This document shows positions 8,043 to 17,760 of a DNA stretch of 64,000 bases, piece after piece. How positions within the stretch are numbered: the stretch's first letter is position 1; every line of letters starts with the position of its first letter. Position numbers and translations under genes: made by a program. A model generated the notes under the pieces. The model did no database searches. It was given only the letters and a program-made list of their open reading frames with translations, and had not been told where the DNA came from. The stretch lies in assembly GCF_025699255.1 (NCBI RefSeq), contig NZ_JAILWA010000004.1:1-64000 (forward strand), in the 5' to 3' direction. The stretch comes from Nitrosopumilus sp. GTDB taxonomy: Archaea; Thermoproteota; Nitrososphaeria; Nitrososphaerales; Nitrosopumilaceae.

Positions 8043-8623
8043 TTGGCATTGTAATGGCTGGTGGTAAAGGGACTCGTATGAAATTAGATGAAGAAAAATT
8101 ATTACTGCAATACAAAAAACCAATTATTCTCCATGTTCTTGATTCATTAAAAAATTCAAATTGTTTTTCAAAAATTTTGGTAGTTACAAGTTGTAATTCA
8201 CCTAAAACCAAGAACCTTGTAGAAAAAAATAATTTTAAAACTTTTGATTCTCCCGGAATAGGATATGTTGAAGATCTAAATCTAGTATTACAAAATATTA
8301 ATGAAAGTGTTTTTGTCGTCTCTGGTGATTTACCTTTATTAGATGAAGAAATTACTCAAAAAATTACAAATAGTTTTGATCCAGAAAAAACATGGACTAG
8401 TATCCTTGTAACAAATAAATTTTTGACTTCATTAGGACTACATTCTGATTACTCAATTAATTTTGAAAACAATACATGCCATTATACAGGGATTTCTCTA
8501 ATTAATTCTGAAAAAATTTCTTCTTTGGAAAATGTAGTTGAAACTTTTGTAATAATCGATGATAAGAGAATTGCTTTTAATCTAAATTCTAAACAGGATT
8601 ATGATTTACTCGGCGCTACCTGA
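8039..8623 (+). CDS. cobY: GTP:adenosylcobinamide-phosphate guanylyltransferase (archaeal CobY)
   Basis: Nucleotidyltransferase of the MobA/GlmU-like fold, 194 residues. The N-terminal GIVMAGGKGTRM is the nucleotide-binding signature and VVSGDLPLLDEE provides the metal-binding Asp. CobY is the archaeal replacement for bacterial CobU and lacks a kinase domain, as here. The operon order CbiB-CobS-CobY supports this over MobA or a sugar nucleotidyltransferase. Its last 18 bases overlap the 3' end of the convergent S27e gene. Confidence 0.9.
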   Translation: MIGIVMAGGKGTRMKLDEEKLLLQYKKPIILHVLDSLKNSNCFSKILVVTSCNSPKTKNLVEKNNFKTFDSPGIGYVEDLNLVLQNINESVFVVSGDLPLLDEEITQKITNSFDPEKTWTSILVTNKFLTSLGLHSDYSINFENNTCHYTGISLINSEKISSLENVVETFVIIDDKRIAFNLNSKQDYDLLGAT

Positions 8624-8803
8624 GACTTTTCCATTTATCAAAGCTTTTGAACCTGTTGGCTCAGAAATAGTATTTCCACAAGAATTACAAGCAATTTGTG
8701 TTGATGCATGTGAATAAATTACTTGTAATTCACCACATTCATTACAATTGACTTTTTGAAATTTACTTGACGGCTTAGGAATTTCAACGTGATCTTTTTT
8801 CAT
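8606..8803 (-). CDS. rps27e: 30S ribosomal protein S27e
   Basis: Zinc-ribbon ribosomal protein of 65 residues with the two CxxC pairs CNECGEL and CNSCGNT, and the C-terminal EPTGSKALINGKV stretch typical of archaeal S27e. Start ATG overlaps the stop of rpl44e (ATGA), the usual archaeal pairing of these two genes. The convergent cobY gene overlaps its 3' end. Confidence 0.96.
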   Translation of the reverse strand: MKKDHVEIPKPSSKFQKVNCNECGELQVIYSHASTQIACNSCGNTISEPTGSKALINGKVSGSAE

Positions 8804-9081
8804 GCTGCCACCAACTCGAATTTCTTAATTCTAACACCTAGTTTATTGTATTTCTTTTTACAAACAGTACATGTCATAATAGGAGTAACTTTTTTTGTAA
8901 CTTTGGCTGGTTTGGCTAATTTTGGGAATTTTTGTCCACCATATCCTTGTTTACGCTCTGCGTGACGACGTTCGCCTCTTGCTGAACCACGTCTTTTTCC
9001 AGCCTTGTAAATGGAGACCTTTTGTTCAGTATGTGTTTTACATTTTGCACAATACTTTCTGATCACCTTTGGAATGTTCAT
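8800..9081 (-). CDS. rpl44e: 50S ribosomal protein L44e
   Basis: 93 residues with zinc-binding CAKCKTHTEQ near the N-terminus and CTVCKK near the C-terminus, and the basic centre KAGKRRGSARGERRH found in L44e (eukaryotic L36a/L42). The leftward promoter element (GCTTAAATTA region near 9105-9115) lies about 28 bases upstream of the ATG. First gene of the rpl44e-rps27e pair. Confidence 0.96.
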   Translation of the reverse strand: MNIPKVIRKYCAKCKTHTEQKVSIYKAGKRRGSARGERRHAERKQGYGGQKFPKLAKPAKVTKKVTPIMTCTVCKKKYNKLGVRIKKFELVAA

Positions 9082-9151
9082 ATCAACAAAACCTCTTCAA
9101 CCGTAATTTAAGCATTGAATCTATAATAGGCGCAAAATCCAATAAACAAAC

Positions 9152-10915
9152 GTGACTTCGAGCCTAGCAAATTCGATCTCGTCTCTCAACTCAGTAGCTA
9201 TGGGTGATAAGAAAGCCGATCTGATTTTAAAAAATTGTAATTTGTTATCTGTCTATACTAGAGAAATTATTCCCAAAACTCAGGTTGCAATTGTTAAGGA
9301 TAGAATTGCATATGTTGGTCCTGATGCATCACATACAGTTGGTTCAACCACCAATGTAATTGATGTTAAGGGCAAATATATCAGTCCAGGTTTTGCAGAT
9401 CCTCATTTGCATATTGATCAATTTGTGTTGCCTTCTGAATTTGCAAAGAAGGCGTTACTTTGTGGTGTTACGTCACTTTTTTCTGATCCAATTGATATTG
9501 TTAGTGTAGCTGGATATAGAGGATTTCAAGAGTTTCTTAAACTTGGAGAACACCTTCCGATTAGAATTTTTCAGGTAGTGCCAGGAGGTCTTCCAGTTGA
9601 TGCAAAATTTAGCAGTAGTAAATCACTATCTTTATCACAAGAAAAATCTGCAGTTAAACATCCAAATGTACTTGGATTGGGTGAAGTTTTTTCATGGACA
9701 AAAGTTACTCTTCGTGAACCAAAAACAATGAAATCTCTTTCTGCAATGTTAGAGTGCGATTGTATAATTAATGGACATACAGCTGGTGCTAGTGAAAAAA
9801 AACTTAATGCATATGTTTCGTCTGGAATACTCTCTTGCCATGAACCAATTAACTTTGATCAAGTTTTAGAACGACTTAGACTTGGGATGTGGATAATGAT
9901 TAGAGAAGGTTCCATTAGACGTGATTTAAAAGAAATTATTCCCCGTGTTTTATCTCACGGTACATATCTTAATCGTCTGATGTTTTGTTCTGATGGTCTT
10001 GATCCCTTGGACATTTCTGAATTTGGTCATATTGATCATTGTATTAGGGAATCAATCAAACTTGGTCTAAAACCAATAGATGCTGTTACTATGGCATCAA
10101 AAAATAATTTTGATTATTACAATATGGGAAAAGATCTTGGAGGTATAGCCCCTGGTAAAATTGCCGATATTCTAATATTTGATGATTTAAAATCATTTAA
10201 ACCCAACAAAGTCTTTGTTGGTGGTAAACTTGTTGTATCAAATGGACGTATTGTTAGTCCAATCAAGAAAAAATCTATCTCTCCTTGGATTAAGAAAACA
10301 GTAAAATTAAAAAATTTCTCAAAAGATGACTTTCAAATTAAATCAAAAAAGAATAATGTTCTTGCAAATACAATCTACATGCAAACTGAAATTATTACTA
10401 AAATTGGTTCTGCTGAACTTTATTCTAAGGATGGTTATGTTTCATCTTCTTTAGATTCTGATATTTGGAAAGTTGCTGCATTTGATCGTATTCATGGTAC
10501 CAATAGACATTCTATAGGATTACTTGAAAACTTTGGCGCAAATATTGGTGCATTTGCTTCTACATGGAGTTTTCATGAAAATGATATGATTGTAATTGGC
10601 TCTGATGATTCTGATATGGCCGTTGCATCCAATCATTTAATCAAAAATCAAGGTGGTCTAGTAGTAGTCAAATCTGGAAAAATCCTTGCATCGTTACCCT
10701 TGCAATTTGGTGGAATTATTTCTACTGATTCCTTTGAAAAAGTTTCAAGCAATTTTGAAAAAATCAATAATACTATTGTAGACTCTGGTTGTAAATTTTC
10801 TAGACCTCATTTGATTCCTCTCTTCTTGCCTTTCTTGGCTTTACCATCTGTGAGAATTCTTTCTGGTGGAATCGTTGATGTGAAAAAGCGCAGCTACATT
10901 TCACCGATCAACTAA
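9152..10915 (+). CDS. ade: Adenine deaminase
   Basis: Amidohydrolase of 587 residues with the metal-binding HxH in ADPHLHID (His85, His87), GHTAGASEKKLNAY, CHEPINFDQ and the FCSDGLDP motif, followed by the C-terminal domain typical of adenine deaminase (SIGLLENFGANIGAFAST). Converts adenine to hypoxanthine in purine salvage, which feeds the guaB/guaA genes further along. The GTG at 9152 lies about 28 bases from a TATA-like element (TCTATAATA, 9118-9126); an internal ATG at 9200 (MGDKKADLIL) is an alternative start that still keeps the full family core. Confidence 0.9.
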   Translation: MTSSLANSISSLNSVAMGDKKADLILKNCNLLSVYTREIIPKTQVAIVKDRIAYVGPDASHTVGSTTNVIDVKGKYISPGFADPHLHIDQFVLPSEFAKKALLCGVTSLFSDPIDIVSVAGYRGFQEFLKLGEHLPIRIFQVVPGGLPVDAKFSSSKSLSLSQEKSAVKHPNVLGLGEVFSWTKVTLREPKTMKSLSAMLECDCIINGHTAGASEKKLNAYVSSGILSCHEPINFDQVLERLRLGMWIMIREGSIRRDLKEIIPRVLSHGTYLNRLMFCSDGLDPLDISEFGHIDHCIRESIKLGLKPIDAVTMASKNNFDYYNMGKDLGGIAPGKIADILIFDDLKSFKPNKVFVGGKLVVSNGRIVSPIKKKSISPWIKKTVKLKNFSKDDFQIKSKKNNVLANTIYMQTEIITKIGSAELYSKDGYVSSSLDSDIWKVAAFDRIHGTNRHSIGLLENFGANIGAFASTWSFHENDMIVIGSDDSDMAVASNHLIKNQGGLVVVKSGKILASLPLQFGGIISTDSFEKVSSNFEKINNTIVDSGCKFSRPHLIPLFLPFLALPSVRILSGGIVDVKKRSYISPIN

Positions 10916-10958
10916 GTAATATTAAAAAGGGGGATTCAGGGATTGAAGCTGAATCTAA

Positions 10959-12581
10959 ATGGCATCAATTCAACAAGGACCAAATGGACCTGTTTTAGTT
11001 CTTAAAGAGAGTGCATTACAGCAAAAAGGTAAAGATGCACAAGAAAACAACATTGCTGCAGCAAAATTAGTTGCACAATTGGTTAGAACCAGTCTTGGCC
11101 CTAGAGGTCTTGATAAAATGTTAGTTGATTCTTTGGGTGATGTTACAATCACAAATGACGGTGCTACAATTTTGAAAGAAATTGATGTCCAACATCCTGC
11201 AGCTAAAATGATGGTTGAAATCTCTAAAACTGTAGATAATGAAGTCGGTGATGGAACTACTTCTTCTGTAATTTTCGGTGGTGCATTATTAGCCAGAGCA
11301 GAGGATCTCTTAAAAAAAGAGGTTCATTCTTCAACAATTATTGATGGTTATCAAGCAGCAGCAGATAAAACACTAGAAATTTACTCTAATTTGGCCAAAA
11401 AAATTGAACCTAATGATAAACCATCTCTTTTAAAAATTGCAACAACAAGCATGCAATCAAAATTAATTTCTGATGACAGTTCTTCTCTTTCTAAAATTAT
11501 TGTAGATGCAATTCTTAGTATTGCAACAAAGAAAGGTGAAAATTATTTTGTTGATCTTGAGAACATCAAAGTAGAAAAGAAAACAGGTGGTTCAATTGAT
11601 GATACACAAGTTATCAAAGGTATAGTTTTGGATAAGGAAATTGTACATAGTGGTATGCCTACAAGAATCGAGAAAGCAAAAATTGCATTACTAAATTCAG
11701 CATTAGAAATTGAAAAAACTGAACTTAGCTCTGAAATTAGAATTACTGATCCTACACAAATGCAGATGTTCTTAGAAGAAGAAAATAGAATGCTAAAGAC
11801 CATGGTTGATAAATTACATGATGTCGGTGCAAATGTCCTAATTTGTCAAAAAGGAATTGATGATATTGCACAACATTATCTATCTAAATATGGTATAATG
11901 GCAGTACGCCGTGTGAAAGAAAGTGATATGATTAAACTTTCAAAAGCTACAGGAGGCCGTGTTATTAGCAATCTTGATGATCTTTCAGAAAATGATCTAG
12001 GTGTTGCAGATTTAGCACAACAAAAGAAAGTTGAATCTGACAAATGGGTATTCATTGAAGGATGCAAACATCCACAATCAGTTACAATGCTCATTAGAGG
12101 TGGAACACAAAGAGTAATTGATGAAGTAGATCGTTCAATCCATGATTCATTAATGGTTGTAAAAGATGTAATTGAAAAACCTGCTATTGTAGCAGGTGGT
12201 GGTGCTCCTGAAGCATTTGCAGCATCTTTACTCAAAGATTGGGCTGATAATTTTGATGGGAGAGAACAACTTGCAATTAAAAAATATGCAGAAGCTTTAG
12301 AAACAATTCCACTAACAATTGCTGAAAATGCAGGAATGGATCCAATTGATACTATGGCTAATCTAAGAGCAAAACAAAATCATGGTCAGAAATGGACTGG
12401 AATTGATGCTAAAAATATGAAAATTGCTGATATGATGGCAATTAATGTTGTAGAGCCAATTGTTGTTAAAGAGCAAATTATCAAATCTGCAACTGAAGCA
12501 GCATGTATGATACTTAGAATTGATGATGTTATCGCAATATCTGGAGCTCCAGGTGGTGGCGGCATGCCTCCAATGGGCTAA
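10959..12581 (+). CDS. thsA: Thermosome subunit (group II chaperonin)
   Basis: ATP-dependent protein-folding chamber subunit, 540 residues, the normal family length. Visible signatures: [23 protein letters not shown], the nucleotide-binding GDGTTS (residues 97-102), and VVAGGGAPE-type motif [10 protein letters not shown] in the equatorial domain; it ends in the Gly/Met-rich tail GGGGMPPMG. An A/T element (TAATATTAAAAAGG) lies about 30 bases before the ATG. Only one subunit gene is in this window. Confidence 0.97.
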   Translation: MASIQQGPNGPVLVLKESALQQKGKDAQENNIAAAKLVAQLVRTSLGPRGLDKMLVDSLGDVTITNDGATILKEIDVQHPAAKMMVEISKTVDNEVGDGTTSSVIFGGALLARAEDLLKKEVHSSTIIDGYQAAADKTLEIYSNLAKKIEPNDKPSLLKIATTSMQSKLISDDSSSLSKIIVDAILSIATKKGENYFVDLENIKVEKKTGGSIDDTQVIKGIVLDKEIVHSGMPTRIEKAKIALLNSALEIEKTELSSEIRITDPTQMQMFLEEENRMLKTMVDKLHDVGANVLICQKGIDDIAQHYLSKYGIMAVRRVKESDMIKLSKATGGRVISNLDDLSENDLGVADLAQQKKVESDKWVFIEGCKHPQSVTMLIRGGTQRVIDEVDRSIHDSLMVVKDVIEKPAIVAGGGAPEAFAASLLKDWADNFDGREQLAIKKYAEALETIPLTIAENAGMDPIDTMANLRAKQNHGQKWTGIDAKNMKIADMMAINVVEPIVVKEQIIKSATEAACMILRIDDVIAISGAPGGGGMPPMG

Positions 12582-12625
12582 ATTTTTGTCAAAGCTTTAA
12601 GCGTTTGAATTTTTCTCAATAATTC

Positions 12626-13489
12626 ATGTATAAAATTGGAGTCGATTTAGGTGGAACAAAAATCGAAGCTATTCTTTTAGATGAAAATTTTAATAAGATC
12701 TCAAGAAAAAGAATTCCTACTCCTCAAAATGATTACCAAAAAATCTTAGACTCTATAACATTACTAGTAAATGAAATATCTGAAAGTGTAACTAATTTCA
12801 CAGTTGGAATTTGTACACCTGGAGCAATTTCAAAACAAACAGGATTGATCAAAAATAGTAATACTCAATGTTTGATTGGAAAATCACTCAAAAAAGATTT
12901 GGAAGATAGAATTAATAAAAAAATTTCTATGGAAAATGATGCAAATTGTTTTGCAATGGCTGAAGCAACAATGGGTGCTGCTAAAGATTTTGATTTAATT
13001 TTTGGTGTAATTTTAGGAACTGGAGTTGGAGGTGGAATTGTAAATAACAAAAAGATTCTTTCAGGAAGAACAAATATCGGAGGTGAATGGGGTCACCATA
13101 CACTTCATCGTAATGGTAATCCTTGTTATTGTGGGAAATCAGGATGTGTTGAGACTTACATAAGTGGACCTGCACTTGAACATCGATGGAAGATACTTAC
13201 AGGAGAATCAAAATCTCTAATAGAAATCCTTTCAAGTATTGATAATGAGAATGGTAAAAAATGGAAAGATGAGTTTTTAAAAAATTTTGGATATGGTCTT
13301 GCAAATGTAATTGATATTTTAGATCCTGATGCTATTGTATTAGGTGGTGGATTGTCAAATATTGATTTTTTGTATACTGAAGGAAAAGAATCAATCTATA
13401 GCAAAGTTTTCTCAGATTTGGTAGATACACCTATTCTTAAAAATAAACTAGGTGATTCAGCAGGTGTTTTTGGTGCATGCATGCTCTGA
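12626..13489 (+). CDS. ROK-family sugar kinase (glucokinase-like)
   Basis: ASKHA-fold kinase of 287 residues. Phosphate-1 loop GVDLGGTKIEA at the N-terminus, phosphate-2 GTGVGGGIV, and the ROK zinc site GHHTLHRNGNPCYCGKSGC, which binds zinc through one His and three Cys residues; the catalytic Asp is in MENDANCFA. The sugar (glucose, N-acetylmannosamine, fructose) cannot be decided from sequence. Follows the thermosome gene by about 45 bases. Confidence 0.88.
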   Translation: MYKIGVDLGGTKIEAILLDENFNKISRKRIPTPQNDYQKILDSITLLVNEISESVTNFTVGICTPGAISKQTGLIKNSNTQCLIGKSLKKDLEDRINKKISMENDANCFAMAEATMGAAKDFDLIFGVILGTGVGGGIVNNKKILSGRTNIGGEWGHHTLHRNGNPCYCGKSGCVETYISGPALEHRWKILTGESKSLIEILSSIDNENGKKWKDEFLKNFGYGLANVIDILDPDAIVLGGGLSNIDFLYTEGKESIYSKVFSDLVDTPILKNKLGDSAGVFGACML

Positions 13490-13571
13490 TTTTTCCAAAT
13501 TGGAACTATTTGTAGGATATAATGTCAATTATAGATATAACCAATACATTCTCATCAACTAATGATAGAAA

Positions 13572-14216
13572 ATGATTTCAAAAGTAATACTTGGATTTTT
13601 TTCCATAATTATATTATTTAATATTCATTCTGTTTACGGTCTTGAAGAAGATCCTATTATTACCATAGATTTTATTTCTGGAGATACAATTGATTTAGAT
13701 AAAAATCCACAAATGATTAGAGCTGACATTCAAATTCAAAACTATGATCCACAACATGGCTACCATTTTATGGAAATATCTAGAATTAGCGATGGAGAAA
13801 TAATCAAAACCACTGAAATTCTTCCAAAAGTAATTGATGATGATTTATACGGAGTTCAAATCTTACATTACCTTCAACCAGAAGATGTAGAAGTAAACCT
13901 TGTTGGTGATTATGTTTTAAGAATTTTCTCTGAATATGGTCCAAGCGAAGCAGTTTCTACATTTTCTATAATACAATCTAGTAAACCTTTAGCAATAACT
14001 CAGAATCCTACACAAGAATCAGAAATATCTCAAGAAGAAATTATTGACGATGAAGTTGAATTACTTGAAATTGAAAATACAGAAGAAACTGAATCAAAAA
14101 TTCCTACATGGGTTCATGATATTTTTGTATGGTACGCAGAGGAAACAATTTCAGAAAATGAATTATTATCTGCAATAGAATATCTGATCTCTCAAGAAAT
14201 TCTCAGCATAGATTAG
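13572..14216 (+). CDS. Secreted protein of unknown function
   Basis: 214 residues with an N-terminal signal peptide (hydrophobic VILGFFSIIILF, cleavage probably after VYG). The body is a beta-rich domain (about residues 28-135), then an acidic Glu/Ile linker and a C-terminal IPTWVHDIFVWYAEETISENELLSAIEYLI motif, which resembles the Trp-containing C-terminal helix motif common in secreted proteins of this archaeal group. Probably extracytoplasmic. No enzymatic motif recognised. Confidence 0.7.
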   Translation: MISKVILGFFSIIILFNIHSVYGLEEDPIITIDFISGDTIDLDKNPQMIRADIQIQNYDPQHGYHFMEISRISDGEIIKTTEILPKVIDDDLYGVQILHYLQPEDVEVNLVGDYVLRIFSEYGPSEAVSTFSIIQSSKPLAITQNPTQESEISQEEIIDDEVELLEIENTEETESKIPTWVHDIFVWYAEETISENELLSAIEYLISQEILSID

Positions 14217-14218
14217 AT

Positions 14219-14479
14219 CTAATTTGGACATCCTTCCATCTTTGAAATAGAATATCCATCTGTCATAATTTCAATTTCCATATCTTCAGGTACTGACTGT
14301 GTATGACAAAATTTACATTCATTTGTAGTAACTGTTGAAGATTCTTCTCCTATAGTCTTGAGCCATTCTTTTGCAAACGATATTGCTTTTTCTACATCAT
14401 TCGTATCAGTAACAACATCAAAATGCATCGTATGCCCATCTTTTGCCTTTACATATGTATCAAAAACATGAAAATCCAT
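14219..14479 (-). CDS. DUF2024-like small protein
   Basis: 86 residues from ATG 14479 (MDFHVFDTYVKAKDG); an upstream start at 14488 adds three residues. The HVFDTYVKAKDGHTMHFDVVTD block recalls the DUF2024 family. A CxxC pair (CKFCHTQ) and a late Cys (CPN) could bind metal. Function unknown. Its stop lies two bases after the convergent secreted-protein gene. Confidence 0.7.
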   Translation of the reverse strand: MDFHVFDTYVKAKDGHTMHFDVVTDTNDVEKAISFAKEWLKTIGEESSTVTTNECKFCHTQSVPEDMEIEIMTDGYSISKMEGCPN

Positions 14480-14491
14480 ATCAATCACAAA

Positions 14492-14857
14492 TTATGCTGA
14501 GTATTGATTTTTAATTGTTATAATTTTTTCTACAATAGAATTTACATCTACATCTAATTCTATACTTGCTAAAATTAAACCAGCACCTCCAATAGGAATA
14601 GTTACTCTGTAAATTTTTTCATATTTTGCTAATGCATAAATTGGTTTTCCTATTTTATCTGCAGTTTTTTTCCTTGTTGACCATCGATATACTGCTTGTG
14701 ATAATGACATCTCTGTCTCTTCTCTTGATAAATGACTCTTTATGCCGGGACGCATTTTCTCATATAATTCTCCGAAATCATAGATTCCGGCATATCGGAT
14801 ATTTTCATCACATTCTAAAATCTTCTCACAAATTTTTTCATATTCCAATTTAATCAC
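14492..14857 (-). CDS. Conserved small protein, possibly roadblock/profilin-like
   Basis: 121 residues. It alternates helix and strand, with the pattern ...NIRYAGIYDF..., ...SQAVYRWSTRKKTADKIG..., IYRVTIPIGGAGLILASIEL. This order, with a C-terminal hydrophobic strand pair, looks like roadblock/LC7 folds and resembles proteins conserved in thaumarchaea (I think of DUF6659, not verified). Shares one base with the stop of guaA upstream, so it is co-transcribed with it. Confidence 0.65.
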   Translation of the reverse strand: MIKLEYEKICEKILECDENIRYAGIYDFGELYEKMRPGIKSHLSREETEMSLSQAVYRWSTRKKTADKIGKPIYALAKYEKIYRVTIPIGGAGLILASIELDVDVNSIVEKIITIKNQYSA

Positions 14858-16380
14858 TATTGAGGTTCTATGGTTGCAGGAGGTTTACTGGAAATGGTAT
14901 AGGTAACCCATGTAACATCTTCAATTTCGTTTGTTATTCTATTGCTCATTTTTTCTAGTAAACCATGTGGTAATCTAGTCCAATCTGCAGTCATTGCATC
15001 AACTGAATCTACAACTCTTATCATAACTATATTTCCATACCTACGTTCATCTCCCACCACTCCTACAGCCCTATCATCACCAACCGCTGCATATGCTTGC
15101 CATACTTTTTCATACAAACCAGCTTCTAGTAATTCTTCTTCTACAATTTTACTAGCAATTTTGCATATCTCTAATTTTGTTGGAGTTACTTCTCCAATGA
15201 TTCTAACTGATAAACCTGGTCCTGGAAATGGATGTCTCATGAATAATTTTTCTGGAACTCCCAGAATTTTTGCAATTTTTCTCACCTCGTCCTTATACAA
15301 ATCTCTTAATGGCTCCAAAATTTCCAAATTAAGCCAATCTGGTAATCCTCCAACATTATGATGAGATTTAATAACAGCTGCTGGACCTTTAGATACTCCA
15401 CTTTCAATCACATCTGGATACAATGTACCTTGTGCTAACCATTTGAAAGGACCGTTTCCCTTAGCAAACTCAGTAAAAACTTGTATGAATTCTTCTCCAA
15501 CTATTTTTCTTTTTATCTCAGGATCTTCAATTCCCTTTAGTTTTCCAAGAAATGTTTCTGCAGCATTTATTGCTGTAAAATCTACCTTGAAATTATCTTT
15601 GAACATTTCTTCTATTTCTTTTTCTTCATTTAATCTCAAGAGACCGTTATCTACAAAAACACACTTTAGTCTATCTCCAATTGCTTTGTGAATTAGTAAT
15701 GCCACAACTGTAGAATCTATTCCTCCACTTACCCCACAAAGGACATTTCCTTCAATTTTTGAAATTTTCTCAACAGCATTATCTATGAAACCCTCCATAG
15801 TCCAATCCTGTTTTGCACCACAAACTTTCAAAACAAAATTTTTGAGAATCTCTGTTCCTTGTTCTGTGTGTACAACTTCTGGATGAAACTGAATACCATA
15901 AATTGATTTTTCTTCTGATGCAATTGCAGCTGCTTTAGCACTTTCTGTATGTCCAATAACTTTGAAACCTTCTGGAATTTGTTCTGCTTCATCTCCATGA
16001 CTCATCCATGCTCTAACTGATTCACCTATTCCATTTAGAAGATCTTTATTACTATCAATTGTGAGTAATGAAGATCCATATTCTTTGTTTGCTCTCTTTA
16101 CTTTACCTCCATATTTATTTACAATCAACTGATGACCATAACAAATTCCTAGTAATGGTAAATTCATGTCAAAAATTTTGTTTTCTGGAATTGGTGCATC
16201 AGAACTATAAACACTTGATGGCCCTCCTGAGAAAATTATGCCTGTCGGATTTAGTTTTTGTAATTCTTCATAACTGATATCATACGGCACAAGTTCTGCA
16301 TAAACAGAAAATTCTCTTATTCTTCTACAAATCAAATGACTGTATTGAGATCCAAAATCTAAAACTACAATTTTATCCAT
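14857..16380 (-). CDS. guaA: GMP synthase (glutamine-hydrolysing)
   Basis: Single-chain enzyme of 507 residues converting XMP to GMP. N-terminal class I glutaminase: catalytic Cys80 in LLGICYGHQ and HPE in IQFHPEVVH. Then the ATP-pyrophosphatase domain with the P-loop CGVSGGIDSTVV, and the C-terminal dimerisation domain ending in TYTISSKPPATIEPQ. Many euryarchaea split this enzyme into two subunits; here it is fused as in bacteria. Works with guaB at 18.7 kb. Confidence 0.97.
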   Translation of the reverse strand: MDKIVVLDFGSQYSHLICRRIREFSVYAELVPYDISYEELQKLNPTGIIFSGGPSSVYSSDAPIPENKIFDMNLPLLGICYGHQLIVNKYGGKVKRANKEYGSSLLTIDSNKDLLNGIGESVRAWMSHGDEAEQIPEGFKVIGHTESAKAAAIASEEKSIYGIQFHPEVVHTEQGTEILKNFVLKVCGAKQDWTMEGFIDNAVEKISKIEGNVLCGVSGGIDSTVVALLIHKAIGDRLKCVFVDNGLLRLNEEKEIEEMFKDNFKVDFTAINAAETFLGKLKGIEDPEIKRKIVGEEFIQVFTEFAKGNGPFKWLAQGTLYPDVIESGVSKGPAAVIKSHHNVGGLPDWLNLEILEPLRDLYKDEVRKIAKILGVPEKLFMRHPFPGPGLSVRIIGEVTPTKLEICKIASKIVEEELLEAGLYEKVWQAYAAVGDDRAVGVVGDERRYGNIVMIRVVDSVDAMTADWTRLPHGLLEKMSNRITNEIEDVTWVTYTISSKPPATIEPQ

Positions 16381-16384
16381 ATAA

Positions 16385-16954
16385 TCACTTGTTTACATTT
16401 TCCAGCATTCTAGATAATGACCATCCTGCAGTATTGATTAACTCGTTAACTCTTTCTTTTTGTCTATAATTTTTAATTATAATTTCTCTAATGTCTGCAC
16501 CATTCTTGTTTATAATATAATCAATTACTGATTCTTTTTGTATTCGTCCATTTTCTGCTTCAACTACATCTTTTCTTTTCATTTCTCCAATGATTCTATC
16601 TAAAAAGAATGATTTGAAAGGAGGTGTATCTGCATTAATTATAATTTCATTATCTAAAACTATGGAAACTTGATCTGGTGTTACAAATGCTTTGGCAATA
16701 ATTTTACCATCATTTCCTCTTTTGATTGGAATCGAATTTTCAGTTGGTTTTTCTGTAATTTCAGGCTTGTTTTCTACATCTTTTCGTTTTCCTAATTCTG
16801 AGGCTTTTGTGAAACTAGAGTCTTTTAAGAATAAATCTAAAATACTGATATTTTTTTCCAGCATTTCTATTCCTTCTTGATGTTTGTCAATTTGTTCGAT
16901 CAAGCTCTCCTTCAGAGCAACAATCTCTTTTACTTGCTCCTCAGAGAATTTCAT
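16385..16954 (-). CDS. Conserved hypothetical protein with N-terminal coiled coil
   Basis: 189 residues. Residues 1-52 form a predicted coiled coil (EEQVKEIVALKESLIEQIDKH), followed by a charged linker and a C-terminal domain of about 110 residues (KAFVTPDQVSIVLDNEIIINADTPPFKSFFLDRII). No Cys, no membrane helix and no family that I recognise. Four bases upstream of guaA, so co-expressed with it. The pattern of an anchoring coiled coil plus a compact domain suggests a protein-interaction role; nothing more can be said. Confidence 0.7.
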   Translation of the reverse strand: MKFSEEQVKEIVALKESLIEQIDKHQEGIEMLEKNISILDLFLKDSSFTKASELGKRKDVENKPEITEKPTENSIPIKRGNDGKIIAKAFVTPDQVSIVLDNEIIINADTPPFKSFFLDRIIGEMKRKDVVEAENGRIQKESVIDYIINKNGADIREIIIKNYRQKERVNELINTAGWSLSRMLENVNK

Positions 16955-16989
16955 AATCTGATTAATCAGGGATGGGTATTAAATGCATT

Positions 16990-17727
16990 CTAGGTAATTA
17001 TAATATCTAGATCTTTGTATGATATTTTTTTGAACCCATTAATTGCCTTTGAGGTAGTAAATAATTTGCATTTTGTGAAGGTAGACAACCACTTCAAGAG
17101 AGATTCAGCTTTTTTTAATTTCTGTAATTTGATCTTTCTATCTATTTTTCTAGTTTCTGAAAATTTCCCAATACGTTTTCCGAAATCCATTCCAAATAAA
17201 ATAATTTTTTTTGCTTGAAAGTAATTTGCTAGAAAAACTGCTCTATCCCCATCTGTAAAACCTCCAAAGTTTTGGATTTTATCAAATGGTGTAGATTGTG
17301 TTGTTCCAATACAATTTTTAAATTTTTTTGCAAATTCTAATTTATTCAAATTATCTCCATGTGCATGTACAACAAAAATTGATTTTGTTTTTCCAATTTT
17401 TTTGAGAGAATTTTCATCTCCATCCAAATCTGTAACTATGATATCTGGAATAATGCCATTTTCTACAAGTGGTTTAATTGAACTATCTGCAGCAATTTTA
17501 ACAATTTTCTTATATTTTTTTAATTTTGGAATGGCAGATGATAAAGAGGGACCTGAACCAATAATCAAAACTGTATTATCTTTAATCAAATTCAAAATTT
17601 TTTCATCAGCATTTGATTTTTTTAAAATTGAATTTAATTTAATGGCTGATTCTTTATCCTTTTTTTCAGAATACTTGAATTGCTTTAAAATCTCAAAATA
17701 TCTTTTCTTCCAACCTAAAATCATCAT
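16990..17727 (-). CDS. mptE: 6-hydroxymethyl-dihydropterin diphosphokinase MptE-like (DUF115)
   Basis: The core VLIIGSGPSLSSAI, IAADSSIKPLVENGIIPDIIVTDLDGD and VHAHGDN is typical of the archaeal MptE/DUF115 kinase, which pyrophosphorylates 6-hydroxymethyl-7,8-dihydropterin and replaces bacterial FolK. It lies head to head with folP, the next enzyme in the pathway, which strongly supports the call. ATG 17727 (or 17724) is preferred over TTG 17736, given an A/T element about 29 bases upstream. Confidence 0.85.
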   Translation of the reverse strand: MMILGWKKRYFEILKQFKYSEKKDKESAIKLNSILKKSNADEKILNLIKDNTVLIIGSGPSLSSAIPKLKKYKKIVKIAADSSIKPLVENGIIPDIIVTDLDGDENSLKKIGKTKSIFVVHAHGDNLNKLEFAKKFKNCIGTTQSTPFDKIQNFGGFTDGDRAVFLANYFQAKKIILFGMDFGKRIGKFSETRKIDRKIKLQKLKKAESLLKWLSTFTKCKLFTTSKAINGFKKISYKDLDIIIT

Positions 17728-17760
17728 ATCACTCAAATTGCATTAGATTTGATAAATCAT

